64,000 nt of DNA from Planctomycetaceae bacterium (GCA_002724315.1 PBOJ01000124.1:62001-126000), one strand, 5' to 3'. Numbered from the stretch's first letter, positions 24,766 to 33,736 are shown. Notes: a model not told the origin generated them from the sequence alone. Made by a program: numbers and translations.

Positions 24766-25272
24766 TCACGCATTTCCGGACTGTCCCGTTTCGGGGGCCG
24801 CCGCGCCGGCTTTGCCGACTTCCATCACTCCCATCAGGTTCATCGAGAAGACAAAGTTCTTCTGGTCGATGCCCCCCAGTTCGGGGTCTTTGTCGTCGAG
24901 GTGAACGAAGACGATCTCGGCCTCGGCCACCAGCCTCTCACCCACCGATGCGATCACTTCCACCGTGCCGCCTTCGGCACGCTCGTCGAGCAATTTCGCG
25001 TCGTAGACCAGCGTGTCACCGGGCACGGCCCAACTGTGATAGGTGACCTTGGGCACCTTGGCCAGGATCACGACGTGTTCGAAGTCGTGAAGGTCGCCCA
25101 ACAGGATACCGCCGGTCTGGGCCATGCCTTCCAACATCAGGCTGGCCGGCATTACCGGGAATCCCGGAAAATGGTCGTGGAGATGATCCTCGGCCAGGGT
25201 CACGTTCTTGATGGCGCGCGCCGAGGTCCCCTTGATGAGTTCTTTGAACCGATCGATCCAGATCCAACGCAT
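24766..25272 (-). CDS. 3-hydroxyacyl-ACP dehydratase-like hot-dog protein (first FabZ-like)
   Basis: A 168-residue single hot-dog protein. DHFPGFPVMPASLMLEGMAQTGG supplies the catalytic His34 and Glu48 of FabZ/FabA dehydratases, with Ala43 in place of the usual Gly (MPAS instead of MPGV). The C-terminal 20 residues are a variable tail. It lies 150 bases before fabF and 136 bases after the ACP gene in transcription order. With the second FabZ-like protein (26704-27216) it may form a heterodimeric dehydratase or act on a different chain state. Ordinary fabZ function cannot be excluded. Confidence 0.85.
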   Translation of the reverse strand: MRWIWIDRFKELIKGTSARAIKNVTLAEDHLHDHFPGFPVMPASLMLEGMAQTGGILLGDLHDFEHVVILAKVPKVTYHSWAVPGDTLVYDAKLLDERAEGGTVEVIASVGERLVAEAEIVFVHLDDKDPELGGIDQKNFVFSMNLMGVMEVGKAGAAAPETGQSGNA

Positions 25273-25408
25273 GGGTTACGGTACCGGTGGGAATCCGGCC
25301 GGGTGGATGTGTTGTCGGCGATGCCGCCCGGACCACGTGTCGACAACTTCGACCGGTGATCGTGTTCCGATCACCAGCGTGGCCGCACGACGGAGGCCCC
25401 GGGGGGGA

Positions 25409-25804
25409 TCACTGCGTGTCGGAGGTCTTGGCGGCGACGAACTTGACCAGCATGTCGATGGTGAACAGATCCTGGATGTTCTCGACCTTGGGATCTTCGG
25501 AGAAACCGTCGACGTCGGCGTGAGGCAGCCGTTCACGCAGCTTCGTCAGGCCATCCTCGGTCACGATACCGTCGACGGCCAGGCCGTCTCCCTCGGCCGC
25601 GAGGTTCTCGGGGAACAACTCGCCGCGCTTGATCTTGATGTCGAATTCCTTTTCGAGGTTGAAGACGATGTCGAGAAAGTCGATCGACTCGGCTCCAAGG
25701 TCACCGACAAGAGTCGCTGACGGAGTGACCTCCTCGTCGTCGACGCCCAGTGCGTTGGCCAAAATCTCCTGGATCTTGCCAAGGATTTCTTCGTTGGTTG
25801 CCAT
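25409..25804 (-). CDS. Acyl carrier protein, long form with C-terminal extension
   Basis: A 131-residue carrier protein, about 50 residues longer than standard ACP. Helix I and loop (EEILGKIQEILANALGVDDE) are typical; the phosphopantetheine site is GAESIDFLDIVF with Ser40, where the usual Asp-Ser-Leu reads Glu-Ser-Ile. After helix II (FNLEKEFDIKIKRGELFPE) there is an insert and a C-terminal segment ending FTIDMLVKFVAAK, which may supply helix III displaced by 45 residues. ATG 25804 is chosen because upstream residues of the longer frame are Ser/Thr-rich and unrelated. It follows fabG by 88 bases. Confidence 0.88.
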   Translation of the reverse strand: MATNEEILGKIQEILANALGVDDEEVTPSATLVGDLGAESIDFLDIVFNLEKEFDIKIKRGELFPENLAAEGDGLAVDGIVTEDGLTKLRERLPHADVDGFSEDPKVENIQDLFTIDMLVKFVAAKTSDTQ

Positions 25805-25892
25805 TCCGACCTCTCCCAGCCAAGTAGTTGTTGAATTGTCGTATTCGGTGGTTGATTCTGCAGTCAGTCCGGAGACTGATCCGGCCGAAGTC

Positions 25893-26645
25893 TCAGAGTC
25901 CGCCGAGCGTGAGGCCCCCATCGACGACCAGCACGTGGCCGGTGACGTAGGACGCCTCGTCGCTGGCCAAATAGGCCGTTGCATGAGCAATGTCCTCGGC
26001 ATTGCCCAAACGTCGGCACGAGATCTTCTTGACGATTTCGCCCTCGGCCATGTTGCGGATGTCTTCGGTCATGTCGGTTTCGATGAACCCGGGTGCCACG
26101 GCATTGACCGTGATTCCTCTTTTGCCCAGTTCGGCCGCCAGGCACCGGGTCATCCCTTCGATCCCACCTTTGCTGGCCGCGTAATTGGACTGCCCCGGAT
26201 TTCCGAAGTGTGAGGCGACACTCGAGATGTTGATGATGCGACCATGCCGTTGAGACATCATCGGTCGAACCACGGCGTTGCAGAAGTGGAAAACGCTGCC
26301 GAGGTTGGTGTCGATCACCGCCTGCCACTGGTCGAGATCCATCATTGCCAACAGGTTGTCACGAATGATCCCGGCGTTGTTGACCAGGATGTCGATCCGT
26401 TCCCACGTCTCGAGAACGTTCCCGACCACCGTTTCGGCCGATTCGGGGTCCGACACGTCGGCCTGGATTGCGATCACCTCTCGCTGGTCCAACTCGAGGT
26501 CCTTGACCAACTGGTTGGCCGACTCGGTGTCCGAGCGATAGACGAAGGCGACCTTGGCCCCTTCGCGAGCCAGTTGCCAGACGATCCCCCGGCCGATTCC
26601 ACGGCTGCCGCCGGTCACCAGGGCTGTCTTTCCCGCCAACTTCAT
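25893..26645 (-). CDS. 3-oxoacyl-ACP reductase-like SDR
   Basis: A 250-residue classical short-chain dehydrogenase. TGGSRGIGRG (11-20) binds NADP(H), NNAG is in ILVNNAGIIRD, the catalytic residues are Ser in INISSVASH and YAASK, and the IETDM segment after APGF is characteristic of FabG. It reduces 3-oxoacyl-ACP to 3-hydroxyacyl-ACP. ATG 26645 gives MKLAGKTALVTGG; the longer frame adds 12 residues without homology. It lies 58 bases after the second FabZ-like gene, in the order FabZ-FabG-ACP-FabZ-FabF. Confidence 0.92.
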   Translation of the reverse strand: MKLAGKTALVTGGSRGIGRGIVWQLAREGAKVAFVYRSDTESANQLVKDLELDQREVIAIQADVSDPESAETVVGNVLETWERIDILVNNAGIIRDNLLAMMDLDQWQAVIDTNLGSVFHFCNAVVRPMMSQRHGRIINISSVASHFGNPGQSNYAASKGGIEGMTRCLAAELGKRGITVNAVAPGFIETDMTEDIRNMAEGEIVKKISCRRLGNAEDIAHATAYLASDEASYVTGHVLVVDGGLTLGGL

Positions 26646-26703
26646 GGGTCGTGCTTTCTGTGGTTCGTCTCGGAAGATCAATCGTACGTCGGCGGCTTGC
26701 CGC

Positions 26704-27216
26704 TCAGACGGTCGTCTCCGTGGATTCTTCTTCGGCCACCTCGGACTCCGGGTGCCAGATCTGGCTGAAGAGTTCTCTCATGTGATTTGTTGTTCTTTGA
26801 TCGGCATCGGCCAGCGAGGGGTCCCGGTCGGCGAGGTTGAACTGTTGAAGTGTGAGGCGAGCCGAGACGGCCGAAGCGTCGTCAACGCTGCCTTGAGCCT
26901 TGAATGTCCATTCGTTGTCTTCGGTCTTGTGCACCGAGGCGGTGACACACAGGGTACGTCCGGGAGTGACAAAACTGTTGAATTTCAGGGCGCGGGCCTG
27001 TTTGAGCAGGATCGTGCTGTAACGAAAGTCCTCGGCATCTCGCATTAGCCATGCCCCGGTCTGAATCAGCGCCTCGAGCATCAACACGCCCGGCAGGACG
27101 GGGAAACCTGGAAAATGATCCGCCAGGTACTCCTCGGCCAATGTCAGGTTCTTGACTGTCGAGATCGATTCGCCTCGTTTCAGCGAGACGACCCTGTCCA
27201 CCAACGCGAAACGCAT
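26704..27216 (-). CDS. 3-hydroxyacyl-ACP dehydratase-like hot-dog protein (second FabZ-like)
   Basis: A 170-residue hot-dog protein starting at ATG 27216 (MRFALVDRVV); the frame is open for 82 more codons upstream, but those residues are low-complexity and unlike the family. DHFPGFPVLPGVLMLEALIQTG gives His34 and Glu48 with the canonical Pro-Gly-Val, unlike its partner at 24766. The C-terminus has a helical acidic extension (TTNHMRELFSQIWHPESEVAEEE). It is the first enzyme gene of the cassette. Substrate is presumably a 3-hydroxyacyl group on the long ACP. Confidence 0.85.
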   Translation of the reverse strand: MRFALVDRVVSLKRGESISTVKNLTLAEEYLADHFPGFPVLPGVLMLEALIQTGAWLMRDAEDFRYSTILLKQARALKFNSFVTPGRTLCVTASVHKTEDNEWTFKAQGSVDDASAVSARLTLQQFNLADRDPSLADADQRTTNHMRELFSQIWHPESEVAEEESTETTV

Positions 27217-27373
27217 GACGTCTCCGAGTGAACCCTGACGCGGTTCGAGAATTCCCAGCCTTGAACCCAACGTCGAAACATCGTGGAAGATTCCAACTAT
27301 AGTGCTCGCCCCCGAGCTTCTCAAGCGGGCTGAAGACGCTTGGAGCGGCTCGCGGGCTGTCTGGAGTCGCCTT

Positions 27374-28588
27374 TTATCGACTCGATCCGTCGGTGTGAGG
27401 AACCCTCGGCTCGGTCGGTAAGGGGACGACACGGTCGAGGCCAAGTGGGTGGTGACCGTCAAAGAGTCCCGCCTGGCCGGTGGTCGGGATGCTGCGATCC
27501 GAACCGACTGTCCGAGGTGATGCGTTTGCCGGTCGGCCGATCACCCGCTGGGCCTGCTGGTTGGCTCGCTGCCTGGAAATCGACCGTGCCGCAGATCGGA
27601 TCTCCGAGGCACTGAGTCGTCTGAGGTCAGCCAGTTCCGACAGTGGGCCAAGAATCCGGACCACTCTTGCCACCGTACTCTGGAGCAATACCACTTCCAT
27701 CAGTTCGCGTCGCATGCCGGACAGCGATTGGACATGCTCGTGGATGTCCCGCTGCAGGTCGGCCAATACTTCGACCGATTCGACGGCACTGGCGATGTCG
27801 TTCGAACGAGTCCTGAGCGATTCTCCCAAAGCCAGGAGTGTTGAGAGGTTCTTGTTGGCGACGGCGACATCCGACGCGTGGGTGTTGAGCGAATCTTGCA
27901 GCAATACCAGTTGATCAAGGGTCGCGCGAGCCTCGTCAGTATCCTGGCCTCCACGGAGAATCGCATTTCTGAGCTCCACGAGTTGTTCGATCTTGCCGTG
28001 GGCCTGGTCGAGATCATCGGCGACGCCCTGCAACCGCGTCACCTCGGTTACGGCACGGTCTGTCCGTTCGACGCCCGTGACCGCCACGTCACGCAACTGG
28101 ACAAGCCGGTTCAGGGCAGTCATTGCTGCTTGGTGATCGGCACTTTCGTCGACGATCCGGTCCTGCAACGCGGACAACTGCACCACCACACCACGTGTCT
28201 CGTCGAGTCCGGCTGCTGCGTTTTCGACCTGTTCTCGGAAATCCCGGATCGTCTCGATCGAGGTTCGGGTTGCGTCCAATCGATCGGACTGGTCCTGGAT
28301 TCCAGCCAGCAGGTCGCTGGTTTCCCAGATCGCATCGCGGGCACCCACCAGGTCGGCCATGTCCTTCTCGACGCGAATGAGGTTCCGACGGACGCCGGCC
28401 AATTGACGGGCCAACGGTTGGGTCACCAGCATTTGGATTCCCACCAGGGCCAACACGACCGCCCCACCGGCGATCCACCAGGTCCGGTGCGTTCTCTCGG
28501 CCGGGACTGAGGGCATGGTCGAGTCCGGGTCATTTGCCGGCACAGAAGAGGTGTTGGAGACATCGTGGTCGTGTTGTTGGCTTGGCAT
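27374..28588 (-). CDS. Membrane-anchored coiled-coil protein
   Basis: A 404-residue protein from ATG 28588. After a polar N-tail there is one TM helix (about 37-55, WWIAGGAVVLALVGIQMLV), then about 300 residues of continuous heptad-like helix with repeated units such as LxxLVxLRDxVxTGVERT and LDQLVLLQDSLNTH, and a basic Pro/Arg-rich C-tail. Probably a periplasmic or envelope coiled coil. No enzymatic motif. It is upstream of the FabZ-FabG-ACP cassette on the same strand, 157 bases before it. The frame remains open upstream to 28771, so a longer N-terminus is possible but less likely. Confidence 0.7.
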   Translation of the reverse strand: MPSQQHDHDVSNTSSVPANDPDSTMPSVPAERTHRTWWIAGGAVVLALVGIQMLVTQPLARQLAGVRRNLIRVEKDMADLVGARDAIWETSDLLAGIQDQSDRLDATRTSIETIRDFREQVENAAAGLDETRGVVVQLSALQDRIVDESADHQAAMTALNRLVQLRDVAVTGVERTDRAVTEVTRLQGVADDLDQAHGKIEQLVELRNAILRGGQDTDEARATLDQLVLLQDSLNTHASDVAVANKNLSTLLALGESLRTRSNDIASAVESVEVLADLQRDIHEHVQSLSGMRRELMEVVLLQSTVARVVRILGPLSELADLRRLSASEIRSAARSISRQRANQQAQRVIGRPANASPRTVGSDRSIPTTGQAGLFDGHHPLGLDRVVPLPTEPRVPHTDGSSR

Positions 28589-28965
28589 CGCTGTTTTCCT
28601 CGTCGGTGTTCGTCGTGTTGCTGTGCCGCTGGTCGCTTTTTCTTCTTGGTCACCGGTTGTCGCGCGATCCGTCTCCACGAAGGGCTGGCCGGAGAATTTC
28701 CCTCCCGATCCGCATATCCGGACATCTCTGGCCCATGCGGAATGTCTGTATCTTTTCTCCATACTGTGCAAGGCGTCTATCTACCGCTTTATCGCCATAT
28801 TTACATCGTGGATTGTGGGAGATTTCGGGAAGGACAGGTGGTGGAGCGAATCGGGCAGGAGTGGGTAGATCAAGCGGACTGGTGCGTGAAATCGGCACGA
28901 GTTGAATGACCGGGCGCGAGGCTCAATGATGGGGTGTGGAGTGATCTGGATCAGGGAGAGGGGTC
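28589..28965. other. Divergent intergenic region
   Basis: 377 bases between the coiled-coil gene (minus) and the GNAT gene (plus). It includes the most AT-rich stretch nearby (about 28741-28815) and presumably holds both promoters. A TTGCAC and a TACAGA element can be found on the minus strand near 28750-28775, but with a 15-base spacer, so no promoter is claimed. No gene or repeat is seen apart from the possible extension of the coiled-coil frame. Confidence 0.4.
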
Positions 28966-29454
28966 GTGGAAATCACGGTGCGGGGTGCGGTGGCCGGAGA
29001 TATCCGGGTACTGGTGGACTTCAATCTGCGGATGGCTGAGGAAACCGAAGGGAAGTCACTGGATGGTGAGACTTTGGCCGCGGGGGTTGAGGCGGTCGTC
29101 GTGGGGACCGAGTCGGAGGGCGTGCCGACCGGACGGTATCTGGTGGCGGAGGTCGACGGTCGCGTGGTGGGTGCATTGATGCACACCTGGGAGTGGAGCG
29201 ATTGGCGCAACGGGGTGGTGTGGTGGTTGCAGAGCGTGTTCGTGGAGCCGGAGTTTCGCCGCCGCGGGGTGTTCCGACTGCTCTACGAAACACTCCGCAG
29301 CCAGGCCCGAAACGACGAACGGGTGGTGGGATTGCGTCTGTACGTGGAGGGTGACAACCGTGGGGCGCAGGCAACGTATGCCCGGTTGGGGATGTCCTCG
29401 AGCGGTTACACGGTCATGGAGGAACTGTTCACCGAGTCTGCCGAAAGGGGCTGA
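28966..29454 (+). CDS. GNAT-family N-acetyltransferase
   Basis: A 162-residue acetyltransferase starting with GTG at 28966, directly preceded by the purine-rich GGGAGAGGGG (28954-28963), a strong ribosome binding site. EITVRGAVAGDIRVLVDF is the usual beta1-alpha1, VVWWLQSVFVEPEFRRRGVFRLLYETL is motif A with the acetyl-CoA pyrophosphate loop RRRGVF, and LRLYVEGDNRGAQATYARLGM is motif B (the Asn and Tyr that assist release of CoA). Acceptor unknown. It is followed 40 bases later by the creatininase-family reading frame, possibly in one transcript. Confidence 0.88.
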   Translation: MEITVRGAVAGDIRVLVDFNLRMAEETEGKSLDGETLAAGVEAVVVGTESEGVPTGRYLVAEVDGRVVGALMHTWEWSDWRNGVVWWLQSVFVEPEFRRRGVFRLLYETLRSQARNDERVVGLRLYVEGDNRGAQATYARLGMSSSGYTVMEELFTESAERG

Positions 29455-29540
29455 CAGAGGAAATGTGAACCCGTATTACTGGCGGGGCGGACCGTGTTTG
29501 ACGAGGATCGTGGAGACCGACCGCTTCGGAAACCAGCCAC

Positions 29541-29546
29541 AGGGGA
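29541..29546 (+). promoter_or_regulatory. Ribosome binding site deciding the creatininase-family start
   Basis: AGGGGA lies seven bases upstream of GTG 29554. The frame is open 20 codons further upstream, but that part has no Shine-Dalgarno sequence and does not match the family, so GTG 29554 is taken as the start. Confidence 0.55.
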
Positions 29547-29553
29547 ACCAGTT

Positions 29554-30276
29554 GTGACCGACGATGTACGAGACGAACAGGTGTTGGTGGGAAAACACAC
29601 GCGACGGGAGTTCCGTCAGCGAATGGACGGGGGTGAGTTGAAGGCGTGCATCATCCCGGTGGCTGCGACCGAGCAGCATCTCGAGCACCTGTCGATGGAG
29701 CACGACTGGCGGAGTTGCATGCACGTGTCGACGGAGGTGGCCAAACGGCTGCATCCGGGCGTGTTGGTTGCTCCGTCGATGAACATCGGGATCAGTGAAC
29801 ACCACATGCGTCATCGCGGGACGCTCTCGGCGATGCCGGGCAGTTGGCTGGCGGTGCTCTTTGACACGATTCGCAGCATGCACAGTGCCGGCTTCGAGCA
29901 CATCCTGGTGCTCAACGGTCACGGCGGCAACGTGGCTCCCTGCCAGGGCATCTGGGGGCAGTTCCTGCAGCGGCTGGAGATCAACCTGCAGTTCCACAGC
30001 TACTGGGACTTTCTCGACGACGAGGCGGTTTCGCCGTATCTCGAGACCGGTCGTTTTCCTGGTCATGCCCAGGAGTTTGAAACGGCGTTTGCCCTGGCGG
30101 TGTTTCCCGAGAACGTCCGCGCGGATGCGATGCAGGACCAGGAGGACAAGGAGCCGTTGTCGGCAACGGCCGAGAACGGGGCGGCGATGGTCGAGACGAT
30201 CATCACCCGAGTGGCTGCCCACGTGCAGGCCATGATCGACGGCGAAAGCGTTGCCGACGTGCCGGCGTTTCATTGA
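29554..30276 (+). CDS. Creatininase-family amidohydrolase
   Basis: A 240-residue member of the creatininase/MftE family, which are metal-dependent amidohydrolases or peptidases. CIIPVAATEQHLEHLSMEHDW carries the metal ligands Glu40, His42 and Asp51, followed by ISEHHM, LVLNGHGGNVAP and the late ligand in GHAQEFETAFAL. Substrates vary across the family (creatinine, formamidopyrimidines, the mycofactocin precursor), and nothing nearby selects among them. No mycofactocin genes are in the window. Confidence 0.85.
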   Translation: MTDDVRDEQVLVGKHTRREFRQRMDGGELKACIIPVAATEQHLEHLSMEHDWRSCMHVSTEVAKRLHPGVLVAPSMNIGISEHHMRHRGTLSAMPGSWLAVLFDTIRSMHSAGFEHILVLNGHGGNVAPCQGIWGQFLQRLEINLQFHSYWDFLDDEAVSPYLETGRFPGHAQEFETAFALAVFPENVRADAMQDQEDKEPLSATAENGAAMVETIITRVAAHVQAMIDGESVADVPAFH

Positions 30277-30289
30277 GCCGGACGGCCCG

Positions 30290-31192
30290 TCAGCGGCCCA
30301 GCCGGCCCCGTGCCTGCCACACCCGCTGGGCGGTGTTCGGCTTCATTTTCGATGGAATTGCCCGCCGGGAGGTTACCGGTCGGGTTTCGACCGGGTTCGG
30401 AGCGAGCCCCACCGTTGGGGGCAGCACGGGCCCCGTTGTCCCGCGAGCGGAAACCCCGGGTGTTGGTGTTGCCATCCGCTGGTAGGGCACCACGCGGTAG
30501 CCCAGTACAGAACGGTAGGTGGTTTGGGGGACTCGTTGCAGCGCGGGCTGTGAGACCCACACCATGCGATAGGAACCGCGGTCGACCCAACGCGTCTGCC
30601 AGGTCGTCACGGGCACGTGCTTTACGACCGTCTCTCTCTGGTAGATCACCGGAGGGGCGATTGGTCGGACCGGGGTCGACGGGTAGGGTACTCCCGGAGT
30701 TGGCCGCATGGCGTAACGAGCTACGGGTGTCCGAGTTGATGGAATGGTGGCGGCCACGGGGGGGACGGGAGGGGCGGGGGGGGGAGACGCCGCCGACTGA
30801 AATACGGGTGGGGGGAGGAAAGCCTGCGAAGGGACTGGGGTCGTGGTGGCCAGGGGCGCGTAGGGGGAGGTGGCCTGGGGCGTCGGCTTGGGTGAAGATT
30901 GAGGTGTCGGCTGCGGCGTGGTGCGATGGGCCGTCTGAGGGGGGGTGTGCTGGTTTTGTGACTGCTTGGGGTGGCTGCAACGCGGTCGACAGCGGCAGTT
31001 GCTGGCGTGGGTTTCGATGATCTCGACATCCTCGTGGCGATCGCGTTTGAGGAAGTCGAAGATCCCGGCGGGGGCGATGTCGGGAATGGCCACGACGGCC
31101 AGGGACAGCATCAGTGGAAGAACCAGGGTTCGGGCCGAGAGTCCCATTGGGCGGGCAGTAACCTGTTTCGGGTTCAGCGACATGTCTGCCAC
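30290..31192 (-). CDS. Secreted proline-rich protein with Cys-containing N-terminus
   Basis: A 300-residue protein (297 if ATG 31183 is used) with a signal peptide (about 17-42: MGLSARTLVLPLMLSLAVVA...). The mature start IFDFLKRDRHEDVEIIETH is followed by NCRCRPRCSH, a Pro/Gln/Thr low-complexity stretch (about 75-165) and a more ordered segment YQRETVVKHVPVTTWQTRW ... QRVPQTTYRSVLGYRVVPYQR, similar to conserved segments of planctomycete surface proteins. No enzyme motif. The gene is convergent with the creatininase-family gene. A competing reading frame at 30270-31343 is a shadow. Confidence 0.65.
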   Translation of the reverse strand: MADMSLNPKQVTARPMGLSARTLVLPLMLSLAVVAIPDIAPAGIFDFLKRDRHEDVEIIETHASNCRCRPRCSHPKQSQNQHTPPQTAHRTTPQPTPQSSPKPTPQATSPYAPLATTTPVPSQAFLPPPVFQSAASPPPAPPVPPVAATIPSTRTPVARYAMRPTPGVPYPSTPVRPIAPPVIYQRETVVKHVPVTTWQTRWVDRGSYRMVWVSQPALQRVPQTTYRSVLGYRVVPYQRMATPTPGVSARGTTGPVLPPTVGLAPNPVETRPVTSRRAIPSKMKPNTAQRVWQARGRLGR

Positions 31193-31357
31193 TCCGTTGA
31201 CGGACCGAGAGACTCGGTGAATCGACTATTCCCCTCCGTTGACTTATCGGCACAACCGGCAAAGTCGCCTTAACCGGTTTTATTGGAATTGCCGGATTGC
31301 GTCGGTTGCGAGTCCGTCCAGCAACGGTTGAGGCCCTCCACAACCGGTCGAATTGTG

Positions 31358-32578
31358 TTACGGCTGGATGGTGAATTCGCGATGGCGTGTCCCGGCCGAT
31401 GTGGGTTCGGCCGATTTCGCGTCGGTGACATCAACTTCGAAGGGGCGTTCCAGGCTGTTGCCGGCCAGGTCTTCGAGTACGCTGCCGACGGCGATTCGGT
31501 AGCGGCCGGGCTGCCAGGCCGACTGGGGGGTAAACGTCCAGGTCGACTCGTTGTTGCTCGTCTGGATGGTGCCGACGACAGGGCGACCCGCCGTGGTTTC
31601 GACTCGAACGTCACTGTGGAGCAGGGCCCAGTCGAGTGGGCTGCCGAGTCCACAGACGAGCGGTGAAGAGGAATGTGCGGCGGGAACAGTGACTTTCCAC
31701 TTGGCCACGTCGGGTTGTTGGTGATCGGCGGGTCCGGCTGTGAAATCCCGCGTGATGTCGTCTCCCAGGGGAGTCCCGCGAGCTGAGGGCCAGTTGCCGG
31801 AGATGTTCAATCGGTATCGTCGTCCCTCGACGAGGATAGCACCGAGTTCGACGTTGAGATTCACGCCCTGCTTGACCCGGCCGGGGTGAAACCACAACGT
31901 CAGCGTTTTGCGGTCCCGGGACCACAACTCCGTGTGGCGGAATGGCCGCGGCACGGGGCGGTTGTTGTCGAGATCGTCCAGCCGGAAATAGCCCCAGATT
32001 TCTCCGGGCTGCATCGGTTCGGAGAACACGATGTAGAACTTCAGGTGGTTGGCCGGCAGAACGGTGGAGGTGGGATAGAGTGCCGTGACGGTAGGAGCCG
32101 GGGCGGCTTCGGGAGCCGCGACCCGGTACCGGCATTCCAGCCGATTCGCACCCGGTTCTGCTCTTCGGTGGAACCGGACGAGGTACTCCTGGCCGGCCAG
32201 AAGCGGGAAGGAGGGTGAAAAAGAGACCTCGCGTTCCGAGAGTTTCTCGATCGTTCCCAGCACGGGGGCGTCGGCACGCACTTCGATGAGACCTTCGAGT
32301 TGTTCGTCGGCCATCTTGTCGAATGCCGACTGGGTGTCGGTGACCACGACGGAGATGGTTGTCGGATCGCTGGAGCTGGGTTTCACCTCCAGTGTGAAAC
32401 GGCCGTCGGTGGCGGTTCGGTCGCTGGTGCCAACCGAACCGCCGGTGGCCACGGTGCGTTCGGTGGCTGCCGTGGGAGTGGGGTCCGGCCGGCAGCCGGC
32501 GACTCCAGACAACGAGACAACCGCCGCAAGCAGCAGGCTTGCGGCGGTCGTTCGTCGGATTGCCGAAATGCGGATCAT
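31358..32578 (-). CDS. Lipoprotein with Ig-like domains
   Basis: A 406-residue protein with lipobox LSGVAGC (about 23-29), so it is lipid-anchored. From about 160 the sequence has SbsA/Big-type Ig-like features: VTALYPTSTVLPANHLKFYIVFSEPM, the HTELWSRDRKTLTLWFHPGRVK block, and WTFTPQSAWQPGRYRIAVGSVLEDLAGN near the C-terminus. Likely structural or adhesive on the cell surface. It is followed upstream (six bases) by the secreted protein gene at 32585, so the two are probably co-transcribed. Confidence 0.75.
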   Translation of the reverse strand: MIRISAIRRTTAASLLLAAVVSLSGVAGCRPDPTPTAATERTVATGGSVGTSDRTATDGRFTLEVKPSSSDPTTISVVVTDTQSAFDKMADEQLEGLIEVRADAPVLGTIEKLSEREVSFSPSFPLLAGQEYLVRFHRRAEPGANRLECRYRVAAPEAAPAPTVTALYPTSTVLPANHLKFYIVFSEPMQPGEIWGYFRLDDLDNNRPVPRPFRHTELWSRDRKTLTLWFHPGRVKQGVNLNVELGAILVEGRRYRLNISGNWPSARGTPLGDDITRDFTAGPADHQQPDVAKWKVTVPAAHSSSPLVCGLGSPLDWALLHSDVRVETTAGRPVVGTIQTSNNESTWTFTPQSAWQPGRYRIAVGSVLEDLAGNSLERPFEVDVTDAKSAEPTSAGTRHREFTIQP

Positions 32579-32584
32579 CGGCGA

Positions 32585-33736
32585 TTACGGCAGGACGGCC
32601 GGCTCAAGGCTGAGCTTGCCCTTGGTGTCACGAAGCACGACGACCTTGTCGTTGGCGAACTGGTCGATGTGCTTGACACCGAACAGCACGTCGATGACTT
32701 CCATTCCCTCGGGGCCCTTTTTCTTCTTGACCGTTCGCCGGGCGGCCTTTTCGTTGGTTTCTTTGGCTCCAAGGTACTTCATGTCGACTCGGCAGCCCCA
32801 GTACTGGCTGGGTCCGATTGGCCGGCGCTTGTGGTGGAACCGGTCGGTGTTGGTCACCAGCCAGTCCTTGCCACCCTTCTTGTAGATGAACATGTCGACC
32901 GGCCGGTTGCCACTTCCGAGTTCGACGACACTGGTTCCCTTGATCTTGGCGCCGTTTTCGAGCCCGTCGACGGGGAACTTGGCGATCGGAGTGCAGTTGA
33001 ACGATCCGACGATGTAGGTCTTGCCCTTTTCCTTGACCGGGATGAACGACTGGATTGGCGCCCGGGTTTCCCAGCGGCCGTGGGCCACGTGGAAGGTCTC
33101 GGTGCTGTAGACGGCGGCCGAGTTTCCGTGTTCCAGGGGGAGAGGAATCGAGTAGATCTTGCTGGCGAATTCGCGGCCGCTCTGTCCGGCGGCGAGCACG
33201 CGGCTGCCGGCCAGTTTCACGCCGGTGACGTTGCTGACTTTGGCCTTGCCGTCACCCGGCAGAGTGATTCGCACGTGGCGGGCCTTGGCGAGATTGACGG
33301 CCGCCACCTTGCCGGATCCGTCGATTGTCAGCAGGGCACTGATGCCGTCCTGCTTGCGGATTACCGAAAGGTAGATGCGTCCGTTGATCCGGTTGACGAC
33401 CATGTCGACGATCTGCACTCCGGTCGCCTTGGTGCCCAGGGCCCCAGCGATCAACGTGTCGATGTTGTCGATTCGCTTCTTCAGCGGCGTGGCCGATCCG
33501 GTGTCACCGGTGTCGATGGCCACGACCGAACCGTTTCCACGGTCAGCGACCAGCAAGACCCCGTCGGTCGCGAAGCTCATCCGTCCGATTTGCCGGAACT
33601 TCAGTCCTTTGGTCTGGACGTTTTTCAGGAGCCTGTCGGCACCCTTTTTCGCCGGGGCGGCCGAACCGGTAATCGCCAGGACACCGATGCTCAGCACCAG
33701 CGCGACAACCGACAACGTTGCGATCTTGCGTGTCAT
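32585..33736 (-). CDS. Secreted beta-propeller-like protein, unknown function
   Basis: A 383-residue protein starting at ATG 33736 (MTRKIATLSVVALVLSIGVL...), which begins directly with a signal peptide; the longer frame adds 20 polar residues before it. Repeated strand patterns such as GVLLVADRGNGSVVAIDT, GRIYLSVIRKQDGISALLTIDG and DWLVTNTDRFHHK are consistent with a beta propeller. Lys-rich segment VKKKKGPEG near the end. No catalytic motif recognised. Its stop is six bases before the lipoprotein start. Confidence 0.65.
   Translation of the reverse strand: MTRKIATLSVVALVLSIGVLAITGSAAPAKKGADRLLKNVQTKGLKFRQIGRMSFATDGVLLVADRGNGSVVAIDTGDTGSATPLKKRIDNIDTLIAGALGTKATGVQIVDMVVNRINGRIYLSVIRKQDGISALLTIDGSGKVAAVNLAKARHVRITLPGDGKAKVSNVTGVKLAGSRVLAAGQSGREFASKIYSIPLPLEHGNSAAVYSTETFHVAHGRWETRAPIQSFIPVKEKGKTYIVGSFNCTPIAKFPVDGLENGAKIKGTSVVELGSGNRPVDMFIYKKGGKDWLVTNTDRFHHKRRPIGPSQYWGCRVDMKYLGAKETNEKAARRTVKKKKGPEGMEVIDVLFGVKHIDQFANDKVVVLRDTKGKLSLEPAVLP

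Noticed and set aside
30270-31343. Longer overlapping frame on the minus strand across the proline-rich protein
   Set aside because: It covers the same DNA as the frame with a signal peptide, and has no signal or domain; the 30290-31192 frame is the real one.
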